Shown: piece by piece, positions 25,666 through 34,305 of the stretch
How positions within the stretch are numbered: the first letter of the stretch is position 1
Layout of the letters: the number at the start of each line of letters is the position of its first letter
Source of the DNA: JALHFZ01 sp963674625
Lineage (GTDB): Bacteria > Synergistota > Synergistia > Synergistales > Aminobacteriaceae
Assembly: GCA_963674625.2 (NCBI GenBank)
Contig: CAXXXO010000004.1
Span: 372,001 to 436,000, forward strand
Direction: 5' to 3'
Length of the DNA: 64,000 nt
Position numbers and translations under genes: made by a program
Notes under the pieces: model-generated
What the model was told of the DNA's origin: nothing
Seen by the model: the letters and a program-made list of their open reading frames with translations, nothing else
Database searches by the model: none

Positions 25666-27525
25666 GTGAAGTCATCCGTTTCGAAAACCGCAGGAATTCT
25701 TATTACCGTTCTGGCAGTATTGATGGGAATCTTTCACATCTACACAGCGTTTTTCGGTGTTCTCACCGCCCTATGGCAGCGAAGCATTCACCTCACCTTC
25801 GGCCTGGTTATATGTTATCTTACGGCGTACCGCTGCACTCAATCAAAGACATCCGCCCTCTATTCTCTCCTTTCCATTGGCGCCGCTCTTTTTTGCCTTG
25901 GCCACTTTCTCCTCAATTTTCAGGATATGATCCTCCGGTTTGGAGAGCCTAATACCACGGATCTGATCGCGGGGTCTCTTCTCATTCTTCTCGTTCTCGA
26001 CTTTGCCCGCCGCACCGTAGGGGCAATTCTTCCCGGAATCGCAGCGGTCTTTCTGCTCTACGCCGTGAGCGGCCCCTGGCTTCCCGGCATCCTGTGGCAC
26101 CGGGGGTACGACCTTACCCGGATAATCTACCAGATATCACTGAGCACCGAGGGAATCTTCGGCATACCTCTGGGCGTATCGGCGAGCTATGTCTTCATCT
26201 TCGTTCTTTTCGGCGCTTTTCTCGAGAAAACCGGGGCCGGCAAGTTTTATATCGATTTTGCCGTCAAGGCGGTGGGAAAAAGCGCCGGGGGACCGGCCAA
26301 AGCGGCCGTGGTAGCCAGCAGTCTCTTCGGTTCGGTCTCGGGCAGCGCCGTCGCCAATGTGGCCGGTACGGGGTCGGTGACCATTCCTCTCATGCGCTCC
26401 ATCGGGTACCGGCCCGAATTCGCCGCCGCCGTCGAGGCGGTTGCCTCAACGGGAGGGCAGATCATGCCTCCCCTCATGGGAGCCGCTGCGTTCATCATGG
26501 CGGAAATCCTGGCCATTCCCTATTACCAGGTCGCCCTCGGTGCGCTGATTCCTGCCCTCATCTTCTACGGCACCGTCTTCACCATGGTGCACTGCAGGGC
26601 GAAGGTGCTGAATCTTTCGGGGGCACTCGGGGACAACCTGCCGAAAATGACTTTGCTTCTCAAAGAATCGGGCATTTACTTTCTTCCTCTCGCCGTCCTC
26701 ATCTATTTCATGATCATCGCCCAGTATTCGGTCATGAAAGCGGCAGTCTACTCTCTTCTCGCCACCCTGGCCGTAGGGGTCCTGAAGAAAAAGATGGGCT
26801 GGCGCAATCTCATCGAAGGCCTTCGAGAGCGGCGCCTCCATCTCCCTTGTGGTCATCGCATCCACTAGCCTGCGCGGGCATTATCGTGGCCATTATGAAT
26901 CTCACGGGCCTCGGCATGAAATTTTGCTCTCTCGTCCTCGCTGTGGGAGGGAGCAACCTTTTTCCTCGTGCTCGTAATGATCATGCTGGCCAGTCTTCTT
27001 CTCGGCATGGGTCTGCCTACCACGCCTGCCTATCTCATTCTGGCGGTTCTGGGAGCGCCGACTATCGTCCGTATGGGTGTTGACCCCCTGGCGGCCCACC
27101 TCTTCGTCTTTTACTTCGGCTGCATGTCCATGATCACTCCTCCGGTGGGACTTGCCGTCTACGCGGCGTCCTGCATCGCGGGTGCGGATTTCTGGAAGAC
27201 CTCGAGACATTCTCTTCTTCTGGCCCTTCCAGCCTTTCTCGTGCCCTACATGTTCGTCTTCCATCCTGCTCTCGTGGGGCGCGGAGAGACCGCCTCGATC
27301 ATTTCCGCCGCAGTCAGCGGACTTCTTGGCTCCGTAATTCTCGGTGCAGGGCTCTCAGGCTGGTTCTTCGGTCCGGCAGCACCATGGAAACGGGCTCTTT
27401 TGTCCGGCGCGGGAATTGCCCTGATTATGCCGGGGCAGATGAGCAATATTGCCGGATTGATCTCGATCCTTGCCGTTTTTCTTCTGCAGAAACGGACAAG
27501 GAGGAATAATGAAAGGAGGCTTTAG
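25666..27525 (+). pseudogene. Fused TRAP transporter permease (4TM-12TM, TAXI type), three frameshifts
   Basis: A DctQM fusion permease for a TAXI-type TRAP system, similar in layout to the intact gene at 30620-32599. Start GTG 25666 has GGGAGG upstream. The first 380 residues are intact (for example GPAKAAVVASSLFGSVSGSA and VASTGGQIMPPLMGAAAFIM). Then extra bases shift the frame at GG 26818-26819, near 26864-26867 and in T5 at 26959-26963. Removing one base at each gives a continuous ISLVVIASTACAGIIVAIMN, then LVMIMLASLLLGMGLPTTPA and the end at 27525. All three events are +1. The protein would otherwise be normal, so function may persist if these are sequencing errors. Confidence 0.8.
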
Positions 27526-27583
27526 CCGGAAAAAAGCGCTCTGCTCTTTGAACTGTCAGATCAGATAAAAAGGAGGAAATATT

Positions 27584-28592
27584 ATGACAGGAAAAACGGG
27601 AAAAACATGGAAATTCGTCGGAATCGCAGCCTTTCTGCTGCTGTCCCTTATCGCTCTCCCTCTCCTTCCCCGGAGTAGCCGCCGCCCCCTTGAAATGAAG
27701 CAGGTATCCATCGCGGGAGCGGGCACGGCCGGGACATTCTACATTATGGCGGCGGTATTGCGGACCTGCTGAACAAGAAGCTGGACGTGAATGCCGTCGC
27801 GGAGGTGACATGCCGGTTCAGTGGAAAACGCCAAGCTCCTCGACAGCCAAACGGATCGAACTCGGGGTCATGCAGGTGGACGTCATGCAGAACGCCCTTG
27901 CCGGAAAGAAGCAGTTTCAGTCCCCCCGTGGATATGGTAGCCCTTACTCCCTGTACCCCAACGTGATCCAGATCGTCACCCTGAAGGACTCACCCATCAA
28001 TACATTCGCTGACCTCAAGGGAAAGAAGGTCTCCGTCGGGTTCCCCCGGCAGCGGCATTCCTCGCCACGAACCAGATCATCCTCGAGACCATGGGTCTGT
28101 CCATGAGCGACATCGCCCCCCCAGTACCTCTCCTTCGCCGAGACGACCAACGCCTTCCGGGACGGATCTGTAGACGCCGCCATCGTTAATACCGCGGCTC
28201 CCGCCCCATGGATCGTTGACCTCGAGACGAGCCACGCTGTGAAGCTCATCGAGCTGACCCCCCGAAGAGATCGAAAAATTCACATCGAAGTTCGGTCATT
28301 TCGTCCCCCGCGGAGATCCCCAGGGATGCCTACAAATCCCTCGAGAAGGATGTTCCCACCTTCGCCGTGTGGATCACCCTCGCCGGCAGAAGTGATCTTC
28401 CTGAACAGGACGTCTACGAGATTACCAAGACCCGTCTTCGAGAACACCGATTTCCTCAGGGGAAATTCATGCGGTGGGGAGATACATCCACTCTGGAGAA
28501 CGTCTCGAAGATTTCCTCCCCTTCCCTTCCACCCCGGCGCTGTAAAATTCTACAGGGAAAAAGGCATTGAACTTGCGGCAAAGAAACAGTGA
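27584..28592 (+). pseudogene. TAXI-family solute-binding protein gene with many frameshifts
   Basis: A periplasmic binding protein for the TRAP permease upstream. ATG 27584 has AAGGAGG before it, and a signal-like sequence follows (WKFVGIAAFLLLSLIALPLL). Pieces of a TAXI protein appear in all three frames in the right order: VSIAGAGTAGTFYI, GGIADLLNKKLDVNAVAEV, ELGVMQVDVMQNALAGK, SLYPNVIQIVTLKDSPINTF, FLATNQIILETMGLSMSDIA, SFAETTNAFRDGSVDAAIVN, IPRDAYKSLEKDVPTFAVWI and GAVKFYREKGIELAAKKQ. I count about ten frame changes, most explained by one extra base in runs of C or G. The residues themselves are well conserved. Confidence 0.75.
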
Positions 28593-28605
28593 GGAGGGTA
28601 ATCCG

Positions 28606-29430
28606 TTGAAGAATCTTCGCGTCGCCCTCCTCGGGTGCGGCACCATCGGCCGTTTCGTCGTCGATTTTCTCGCCGACGGCAAGCTTCCCGGGTGCGAGCC
28701 CGTGGTGGTTTACCTCCGCTCCACCGAATCAAGGGGGCGGAACCATCTTGATGAGCTGGGCATTCCATGGGTCACCGACCTCGAAAAGCTTCTTGAATTT
28801 CGGCCTGACGTCGTCGTGGAAGCGGCAACCCAGGAGGCCATGGAGGCCATGGGCCCGTCGATACTCACCCGGGGAGTGGATTTTCTCCCCATGAGCCTCG
28901 GCGCCTTCGTTGACTCTGCCCTGATGGATGAAATGCTTTCCGCCGCAGAAAAGGGAGGAAGCAGGCTGCATATTCCGTCGGGGGGAATCGGCGCTCTTGA
29001 TGCTCTTCAGGCTGCGGTACTGGGAGGCGCGGAGAAGGTCACCATGACCACCAGAAAATACGCCACCACCTGGAAGGGAATTCCCGTGGTCGAGGAGATG
29101 GAGCTTGACCTCGACAATCTGGCGGAACCTGCCCTTCTCTTTGAGGGGCCCGCGAGGGAATGCGTCAAAAAATACCCCCAGAGCATCAACATCGCGGCAG
29201 CTCTCAGCATTGCGGGCCTGGGGTTCGACAAGACCATCATCAGGATCTTCGCCGATCCCCATGTGGAATACAACACCCATGAAATCTATTGGGAAGGCCC
29301 TGCTGGAAAAGTGACGGTTCTTTTTGAAAACACTCCGGTACCTTCAAATCCCAAGACGACCTACCAGGCCTGCCTGAGCGCCCTCTCCCTTTTGAAAGGG
29401 ATGACCGGATACAGGACCATAGGCGCCTAG
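28606..29430 (+). CDS. nadX: L-aspartate dehydrogenase (NadX-type, DUF108)
   Basis: A 274-residue NAD(P)-dependent amino-acid dehydrogenase that deaminates aspartate to iminoaspartate or oxaloacetate. It begins LKNLRVALLGCGTIGRFVVD (Rossmann GxGxxG), continues with VVEAATQEAMEAMG and LPMSLGAFVD, and has the DUF108 block HIPSGGIGALDALQAAVLGG and a late NTHEIYWEG. TTG 28606 was chosen as start because GAGGAGGG at 28592-28599 lies six bases upstream. It begins 14 bases after the TAXI gene and probably shares its operon, suggesting that the transporter takes up aspartate or a related dicarboxylic amino acid. It may serve NAD synthesis or aspartate catabolism. Confidence 0.85.
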   Translation: MKNLRVALLGCGTIGRFVVDFLADGKLPGCEPVVVYLRSTESRGRNHLDELGIPWVTDLEKLLEFRPDVVVEAATQEAMEAMGPSILTRGVDFLPMSLGAFVDSALMDEMLSAAEKGGSRLHIPSGGIGALDALQAAVLGGAEKVTMTTRKYATTWKGIPVVEEMELDLDNLAEPALLFEGPARECVKKYPQSINIAAALSIAGLGFDKTIIRIFADPHVEYNTHEIYWEGPAGKVTVLFENTPVPSNPKTTYQACLSALSLLKGMTGYRTIGA

Positions 29431-29444
29431 ACCCTTTTTCTGAC

Positions 29445-29486
29445 ACAAAGAGAGCTCCGGAAGAATTCTTCCGGAGCTCTCTTTGT
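29445..29486. terminator. Bidirectional terminator between convergent nadX and TAXI genes
   Basis: A perfect 42-base palindrome (ACAAAGAGAGCTCCGGAAG on the left arm and its exact complement on the right) with a four-base AATT centre. It lies 14 bases after the nadX stop and 19 before the TAXI stop on the other strand, so it can end transcripts from both sides. Confidence 0.9.
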
Positions 29487-29505
29487 ACGTTTCGAGAAGA
29501 AGGTT

Positions 29506-30492
29506 CTACTTCAGCAATCCGGCTTCCTTGAAGTACTTCACCGCGCCGGGGTGATAGGGGATCATCATGTCCTTCTCGGGCTCCACCAGTTTGGGGCCGA
29601 ACTGAGAAAGGGCTGCCGCAACCGCAGTGATATTGTCGACGTTTTCGTAGAGGGTCTTGGTCATCTGGTAGGCCAGATCTTCGGGAAGATCCTCCCGGCA
29701 GACGATGAGGTCCGCAGGGTCTCCCGCGGTCAGGACGTCATAATCCTGGTTGGTGTAGAGATTCGCGGGAATTGTTCTTCTCTGAATCCACTGATTGATC
29801 TTCTTCAGGTTGGCGAAGGCTTCGTCGGAGATGGGGAGCAGAACGACCTTGCCGGAGACCATGAGCTCGGCCACAGCGGAGGCGCCGGGAGTGAGTCCGA
29901 GGATGGCGCCGTCAATGAGGCCGTCGGTCATCATGTCCACGGCCTGTCCGGCTTCCACATATTCGGGGGTAATGTCGTCGAAGGTGAGACCATAGGCCTT
30001 CAGAATTTCACGGCTGTCAACTTCTCCGCCGCCGCCGAGGGGACCGACGGCGATCCTTTTGCCCTTGAAGTCGGCGATGGTCTTGATGCCGCTGCTTTTA
30101 AGAGCTGCCACCTGCTTGGCATCGAACATGACGCCGCCTGTAAGAGCGCGGATCCAGGGCATTTTCTCCTTGTACTTCTCGATGCCGTTGAAGGCCCGGT
30201 TCGCTTCGACCGCTCTGCACACGGCCACTTCAATGTCCTGTGTCCGAAGCATGTCGATGTTGTTCACCGAACCGCCGGTGGCGATGGCTACTGCCTTGAC
30301 GTCCTTTATGTTGCTGTTCCACAGGGTCGCCATGGCGATTCCGAGGGGATAATTCATTCCGCCCACGCTGGCGGTACCCACAGTGACGTGTATGGTCTTC
30401 GCCATAGCGGGGACGGTGCCGAAGGAAAGACACAGGATCAGCGCTGCTGCCAGAAGCAAGGAGATGCCTTTCATTTTCCCGATTCTTTTCAT
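29506..30492 (-). CDS. TAXI-family TRAP solute-binding protein (intact)
   Basis: A 328-residue exported binding protein. Start ATG 30492 has AGGAGGG nine bases upstream. Signal peptide about 1-30 (MKRIGKMKGISLLLAAALIL, cleavage near AMA-KTI). Mature protein shows TAXI features: VTVGTASVGGMNYPLGIAMA, LRTQDIEVAVCRAVEANRAF, GKRIAVGPLGGGGEVDSREI, and a C-terminal MIPYHPGAVKYFKEAGLLK block. It works with the fused permease encoded just upstream on the same strand. TAXI proteins are often reported for glutamate, aspartate or other small carboxylates; the ligand here is unknown. Convergent with nadX. Confidence 0.9.
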   Translation of the reverse strand: MKRIGKMKGISLLLAAALILCLSFGTVPAMAKTIHVTVGTASVGGMNYPLGIAMATLWNSNIKDVKAVAIATGGSVNNIDMLRTQDIEVAVCRAVEANRAFNGIEKYKEKMPWIRALTGGVMFDAKQVAALKSSGIKTIADFKGKRIAVGPLGGGGEVDSREILKAYGLTFDDITPEYVEAGQAVDMMTDGLIDGAILGLTPGASAVAELMVSGKVVLLPISDEAFANLKKINQWIQRRTIPANLYTNQDYDVLTAGDPADLIVCREDLPEDLAYQMTKTLYENVDNITAVAAALSQFGPKLVEPEKDMMIPYHPGAVKYFKEAGLLK

Positions 30493-30619
30493 TTGATTGC
30501 CCTCCTGTTGAAATGTATTTTTTCGGTCCATAGCTGCCCTCGACTTCTTTTTTCCTGGCCTCACCTCCTGTCCTTTCTCAGAACGGATGGAGCATTCAAA
30601 AAAAATGCCCCGATTTTTT

Positions 30620-32599
30620 TCAGGACGTCACCGTCCCCGTACCGGCCCTTCTTTTCTTCATGGAAAGAGCCAGGAGAGCCGCTCCCCCTGCCACGGCAAA
30701 CCCGATGGCGTCGGTTGCAATTCCCGGCATCATCAGCGTCAGGGCTGAACCAAGAAAAACGGCTCGAAGCCAGAGGGGAAGGGAAATAAAGAGAAAACCC
30801 TCGAGGGCAATGGCCAGCAGAAGAGTTCCGAGGACTCCCGTAACTGCGGCGATGGCGATCTGCATGGAGCTGTCGGAAATCAGGAGGATTTCCGGAGAGT
30901 AGATGAAGAAAAAGGGAACGATGAACCCTGCGAGGGAGAGGCGGAAGGCCGCCCATCCCACTTCGTTGGTATCCGCCCCGGCCATTCCCGCTCCCACGTA
31001 GGCCGACAGGGCCACGGGAGGTGTAACCGTGGAAAGGCAGGCGTAGTAGAAGACGAACATGTGGGCGGGAAGGCCGACCACTCCCATCTCCCGCAGAATC
31101 GGAACAACGATGGACGCCGCGATGATGTAGCAGGCGCTCGTGGGCAGTCCCATTCCGAGGATGATGGAGACCACCAGGCTCAGGAACAAGGTTATGAGAA
31201 GGCTCCCATGGGAGAGGGCCACGATGTTGTCCGCCAGGATGATCCCGATCCCCGTCATGGACAGAACCCCGACGACAAACCCCGCGTTGGCCATGGCCAC
31301 GCTGAGGCTGATGCAGGCCCGGGCTGATGTCACCGAAAGATCGACCAGCTCTTTGACTCCCATCCTTGTTTCCTTCCGCAGAAGAGAGAGAAGCCAGGTG
31401 AAGACGCAGCAGTAGAACGCGGCGTAGATCGGGGTGAATCCCTCGAAGAGAAGGTAGACGAGGACGATGATGGGAATGATCATGTGCCCGTAGGATTTGA
31501 GGGCCTTCATCACGCTGGGCATGTCCTCCCGGCAGACACCCTTGAGCCCGAGTTTCCGGGCACGGAGGTCGATCTGAAAGAAGACCGCCGCGAAGTACAG
31601 AATCGCCGGAATCAGGGCCGCAGCGGCGATGGTCAGATAAGAGATGCCCAGGAACTCAGCCATGATGAAGGCTCCTGTACCCATTATCGGGGGCATGATC
31701 TGCCCTCCCGTGGAGGCGGCCGCCTCCACGGCACCGGCGAAGTAGGGCTTGTACCCCACCTTCTTCATGAGCGGAATGGTGAAGGCTCCGGAGGTTGCCA
31801 CATTGGTGGCGGAGCTTCCGTTGATCATTCCCACGAGGGCGCTGGCGAAGACGGCCACCTTGGCGGGACCGCCCACCATTCCTCCCCCTATGGACATGGC
31901 AAGGTCATTGAAGAGGGAACTCAGGCCGCTTTTTCCCAGCAGGTTCGAGAAGACGATGAAAAGAACCAGGTAGGTGGCCGCAATGCCGATGGGCTCGCCG
32001 AAAATCCCCTGGGTGGTGAGATACATCTGGTAGATCAGCCTCGTGAGGGAGTATCCCCGATGGGAAAGAACTCCAGGGAAATATTCGCCGAAGTAGGCGT
32101 AGAGCAGAAACAGGATGGCAAGCCCCAGAAGCCCCGGTCCCGAGACCCTGCGGCAGGCCTCGAGGACGAGAAGCAGGTAGATTCCTCCGAAAATGTAGTC
32201 CTGGGTTACCGCCATTCCCGCCCGGAGGGAGAGAGAATTGATGTTGAAATAAGTGAAGACGGTGAGCCCCACCGTGAGAAAAACCAGCCCGACATCAAGG
32301 GTGCTCGGGCGGTTTTTCGGGCTGTTGCGAACTGCAGGGTAATACATCCAGACAAGAGTGAGGATGAACCCCAGGTGGATGGCCCGGTGCTGAAATGCCG
32401 GAGGCATGCCGAACCTCGAGGTTATCAGGTGGTATGCGATGAAGACGACGGAAAGAGAAACTACCGCCTTTTTCCAGAACCCCTCCATCTTGTTTCTGTA
32501 GTTCGATTCCCGGTCCACTTTTCGAAGGACTTCCTCACCGTCGTTTACCTCCGGCGCCCCGATATCAAGGCATGAATCATCGGAGACATTCTTCTTCAT
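30620..32599 (-). CDS. Fused TRAP transporter permease, 4TM-12TM (TAXI type)
   Basis: A 659-residue DctQM fusion permease. After a short acidic soluble N-terminus (about 1-40) come many hydrophobic segments; GGPAKVAVFASALVGMINGS, AASTGGQIMPPIMGTGAFIM, SMTGIGIILADNIVAL and ILGMGLPTSACYIIAASIVV mark the M domain. The C-terminal 130 residues add three to four further helices. It partners with the TAXI protein at 29506. It starts within the end of the HMGL synthase gene (4-base ATGA overlap), so synthase, permease and binding protein form one operon. It is the intact counterpart of the broken permease at 25666. Confidence 0.9.
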   Translation of the reverse strand: MKKNVSDDSCLDIGAPEVNDGEEVLRKVDRESNYRNKMEGFWKKAVVSLSVVFIAYHLITSRFGMPPAFQHRAIHLGFILTLVWMYYPAVRNSPKNRPSTLDVGLVFLTVGLTVFTYFNINSLSLRAGMAVTQDYIFGGIYLLLVLEACRRVSGPGLLGLAILFLLYAYFGEYFPGVLSHRGYSLTRLIYQMYLTTQGIFGEPIGIAATYLVLFIVFSNLLGKSGLSSLFNDLAMSIGGGMVGGPAKVAVFASALVGMINGSSATNVATSGAFTIPLMKKVGYKPYFAGAVEAAASTGGQIMPPIMGTGAFIMAEFLGISYLTIAAAALIPAILYFAAVFFQIDLRARKLGLKGVCREDMPSVMKALKSYGHMIIPIIVLVYLLFEGFTPIYAAFYCCVFTWLLSLLRKETRMGVKELVDLSVTSARACISLSVAMANAGFVVGVLSMTGIGIILADNIVALSHGSLLITLFLSLVVSIILGMGLPTSACYIIAASIVVPILREMGVVGLPAHMFVFYYACLSTVTPPVALSAYVGAGMAGADTNEVGWAAFRLSLAGFIVPFFFIYSPEILLISDSSMQIAIAAVTGVLGTLLLAIALEGFLFISLPLWLRAVFLGSALTLMMPGIATDAIGFAVAGGAALLALSMKKRRAGTGTVTS

Positions 32600-33837
32600 A
32601 GTGCCTTTTCCTCCTCTGAGTTTTTCTCGCGCTGCCGAACATCATCAAGGATAATCCGAAATTCTTCATCCGTAAGAAGGCCTCTTTTTTCCGTGCCTGC
32701 CGCCTTGACCCTCGACAGGATTTCGACCACTTCAGGGTCCTCAAGGCCCGTTATTCCCATTTCACAGAGCTTGTATTCGACCGAAGCCCGGCCGCTTTTC
32801 TTTCCGAGAACAATCTCCCCTTTTCTGCCGGTCAGTTCGGGGGCTACCGCGAACATGGCCAGGGGCTTCTTCAGAACGAGATCGATGCCGATTCCCGATT
32901 CCCTGGTGTAGTTCCGGTCCCCCGTCACAGGCTTGTTCCGGGGGATGGGGACACCGGAGATCTCCTCCACTGCCCTGCAGAGGGGAAGGATTTTATCGAA
33001 GCGGTATTTCGTCTCCATTCCCAGAAGAATGTGCAGCCCCATGATCAGTTCCTCGAGGGCCGCGTTTCCCGTCCGCTCTCCGAGTCCGTTCACACAGCTG
33101 TGCACCACAGAGGCTCCGGCGGCTACCCCCGCCAGTTCCGTGGCGACAGCCATGCCGAAGTCGTTGTGGGTATGAACCTCCACGGGGAGACCCGTGAGCT
33201 CTTTCGCCAGTCCGACGAGGTACCTGATCCCCTCCGGAAGAGCGCACCCCATGGTATCCACTATTCCAACGGAATCGGGGGAAGAATCTCTTTTGATTCC
33301 CGTAAGCAGATTCGTCAGGTCGCTGTACCGGGCCCGGGTGGTATCGTAGGGAAAATAGACCACATAGAGCCCCTTCTCCTTGGCGTAGTTGATGCATTTC
33401 ACGCTCTTGCGGAGAACATCCTCCCATGTCCAGCCGAATTGAAACTGCAGCTTCGGATACCCTATGGGAACCTCGATCACCACGCCGGTGCATCCGCATT
33501 CAACGGCCTTGTCTATGTCGAGTTCGAGGGCCCTGGCGAAGGAAAATACCTCCGCATGAAGCCCCAGAGAGGTGATCTCCTTTATGGCCTGAAAATCCTC
33601 CTCGGATACGGCGGGCATTCCAGCCTCGATGCGGTCGACACCGACTTCATCGAGCAGCCTGGCAATGCGCACTTTGTCCTCCCGGCGAAAGACGACCCCG
33701 GGGGTCTGTTCGCCGTCCCGAAGGGTGGCATCGTGAATTTTTACGGCGGGAGGGAGGATGAACTGGTCAAGAACGGTTTCTTCAAAGTTATAGGGGCTGA
33801 TGCTCCATTTGTCTTCCTGAAAATATTTTTCTCTCAA
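32596..33837 (-). CDS. HMGL-family acyl-CoA condensing enzyme (homocitrate/citramalate-synthase-like)
   Basis: A 413-residue TIM-barrel enzyme of the HMG-CoA-lyase superfamily with KIHDATLRDGEQTPGVVFRR, GVDRIEAGMPAV, VEVHTHNDFGMAVATELAG and SCVNGLGERTGNAALEELIM. Metal-binding residues (the aspartate of TLRDGEQ and the HTH of EVHTHND) are intact. The C-terminal part is short, and a LeuA-type regulatory domain is missing, so it resembles homocitrate, citramalate or related synthases. Start TTG 33837 was selected because AAGGAG lies eight bases upstream; the longer TTG at 33855 has no site. It is the first gene of the TRAP operon, linking import of an organic acid with condensation to acyl-CoA. 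Product unknown. Confidence 0.75.
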   Translation of the reverse strand: MREKYFQEDKWSISPYNFEETVLDQFILPPAVKIHDATLRDGEQTPGVVFRREDKVRIARLLDEVGVDRIEAGMPAVSEEDFQAIKEITSLGLHAEVFSFARALELDIDKAVECGCTGVVIEVPIGYPKLQFQFGWTWEDVLRKSVKCINYAKEKGLYVVYFPYDTTRARYSDLTNLLTGIKRDSSPDSVGIVDTMGCALPEGIRYLVGLAKELTGLPVEVHTHNDFGMAVATELAGVAAGASVVHSCVNGLGERTGNAALEELIMGLHILLGMETKYRFDKILPLCRAVEEISGVPIPRNKPVTGDRNYTRESGIGIDLVLKKPLAMFAVAPELTGRKGEIVLGKKSGRASVEYKLCEMGITGLEDPEVVEILSRVKAAGTEKRGLLTDEEFRIILDDVRQREKNSEEEKAL

Positions 33838-34305
33838 AAAGGCATCTCCTTTCAAATATCAAACTTCAGCAAAATACAGCATCTATAAAACAGGCGGAGG
33901 AAACTCACATGAGCGAGAAGTAATCGGGTATTTTTAACTTATGCCGGGTTGTATTATCATTCTTTGAAGGGGGACGTTATGTTTTTTACCTCTTGCAGGA
34001 TATATTCTATATCAATTTTTTCTGAATAACAATCTGTATGCAGTATTCATGTAGGGAAGAGAATACGCGCCTGCGTACCTTTCCGCAAACAATCCTGCAC
34101 CAGGACTTAAGAAACCCTAAGCACCGTCAGTTAATCTCCAGCTGCAATGTGACCTCCAAAAGTCTTTATCCGGCCCGAATTCCGGGATCTTTACTTTCGA
34201 ATATTTTTTCTTCGTGACAGCACGGAGTACAATATAATCATAATTTATTTCAGTGATTCCGTAAATTAAAATACAATATACAGGATCGGGAAAGGCATGG
34301 AAATT
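33838..34305. other. AT-rich intergenic region upstream of the HMGL-TRAP operon
   Basis: This 468-base gap separates the synthase start from the stop of the D-aminoacylase gene on the same strand. It is much richer in A and T than the flanking genes. It must hold the promoter of the synthase operon, but no clear -35/-10 pair was found. A tiny plus-strand frame from ATG 33979 (16 codons, preceded by GGGGGA) shows no similarity to anything known and is unlikely to be a gene. No terminator-like hairpin with a T run was found after the aminoacylase gene. Confidence 0.4.

Noticed and set aside
31484..32575. A 363-codon plus-strand frame inside the intact TRAP permease region.
   Set aside because: Antisense of membrane helices, rich in Gly, Asp and His, and not resembling any protein.
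33979..34029. A 16-codon plus-strand frame with a GGGGGA upstream.
   Set aside because: Too short, no similarity and placed in an AT-rich gap where such frames appear by chance.
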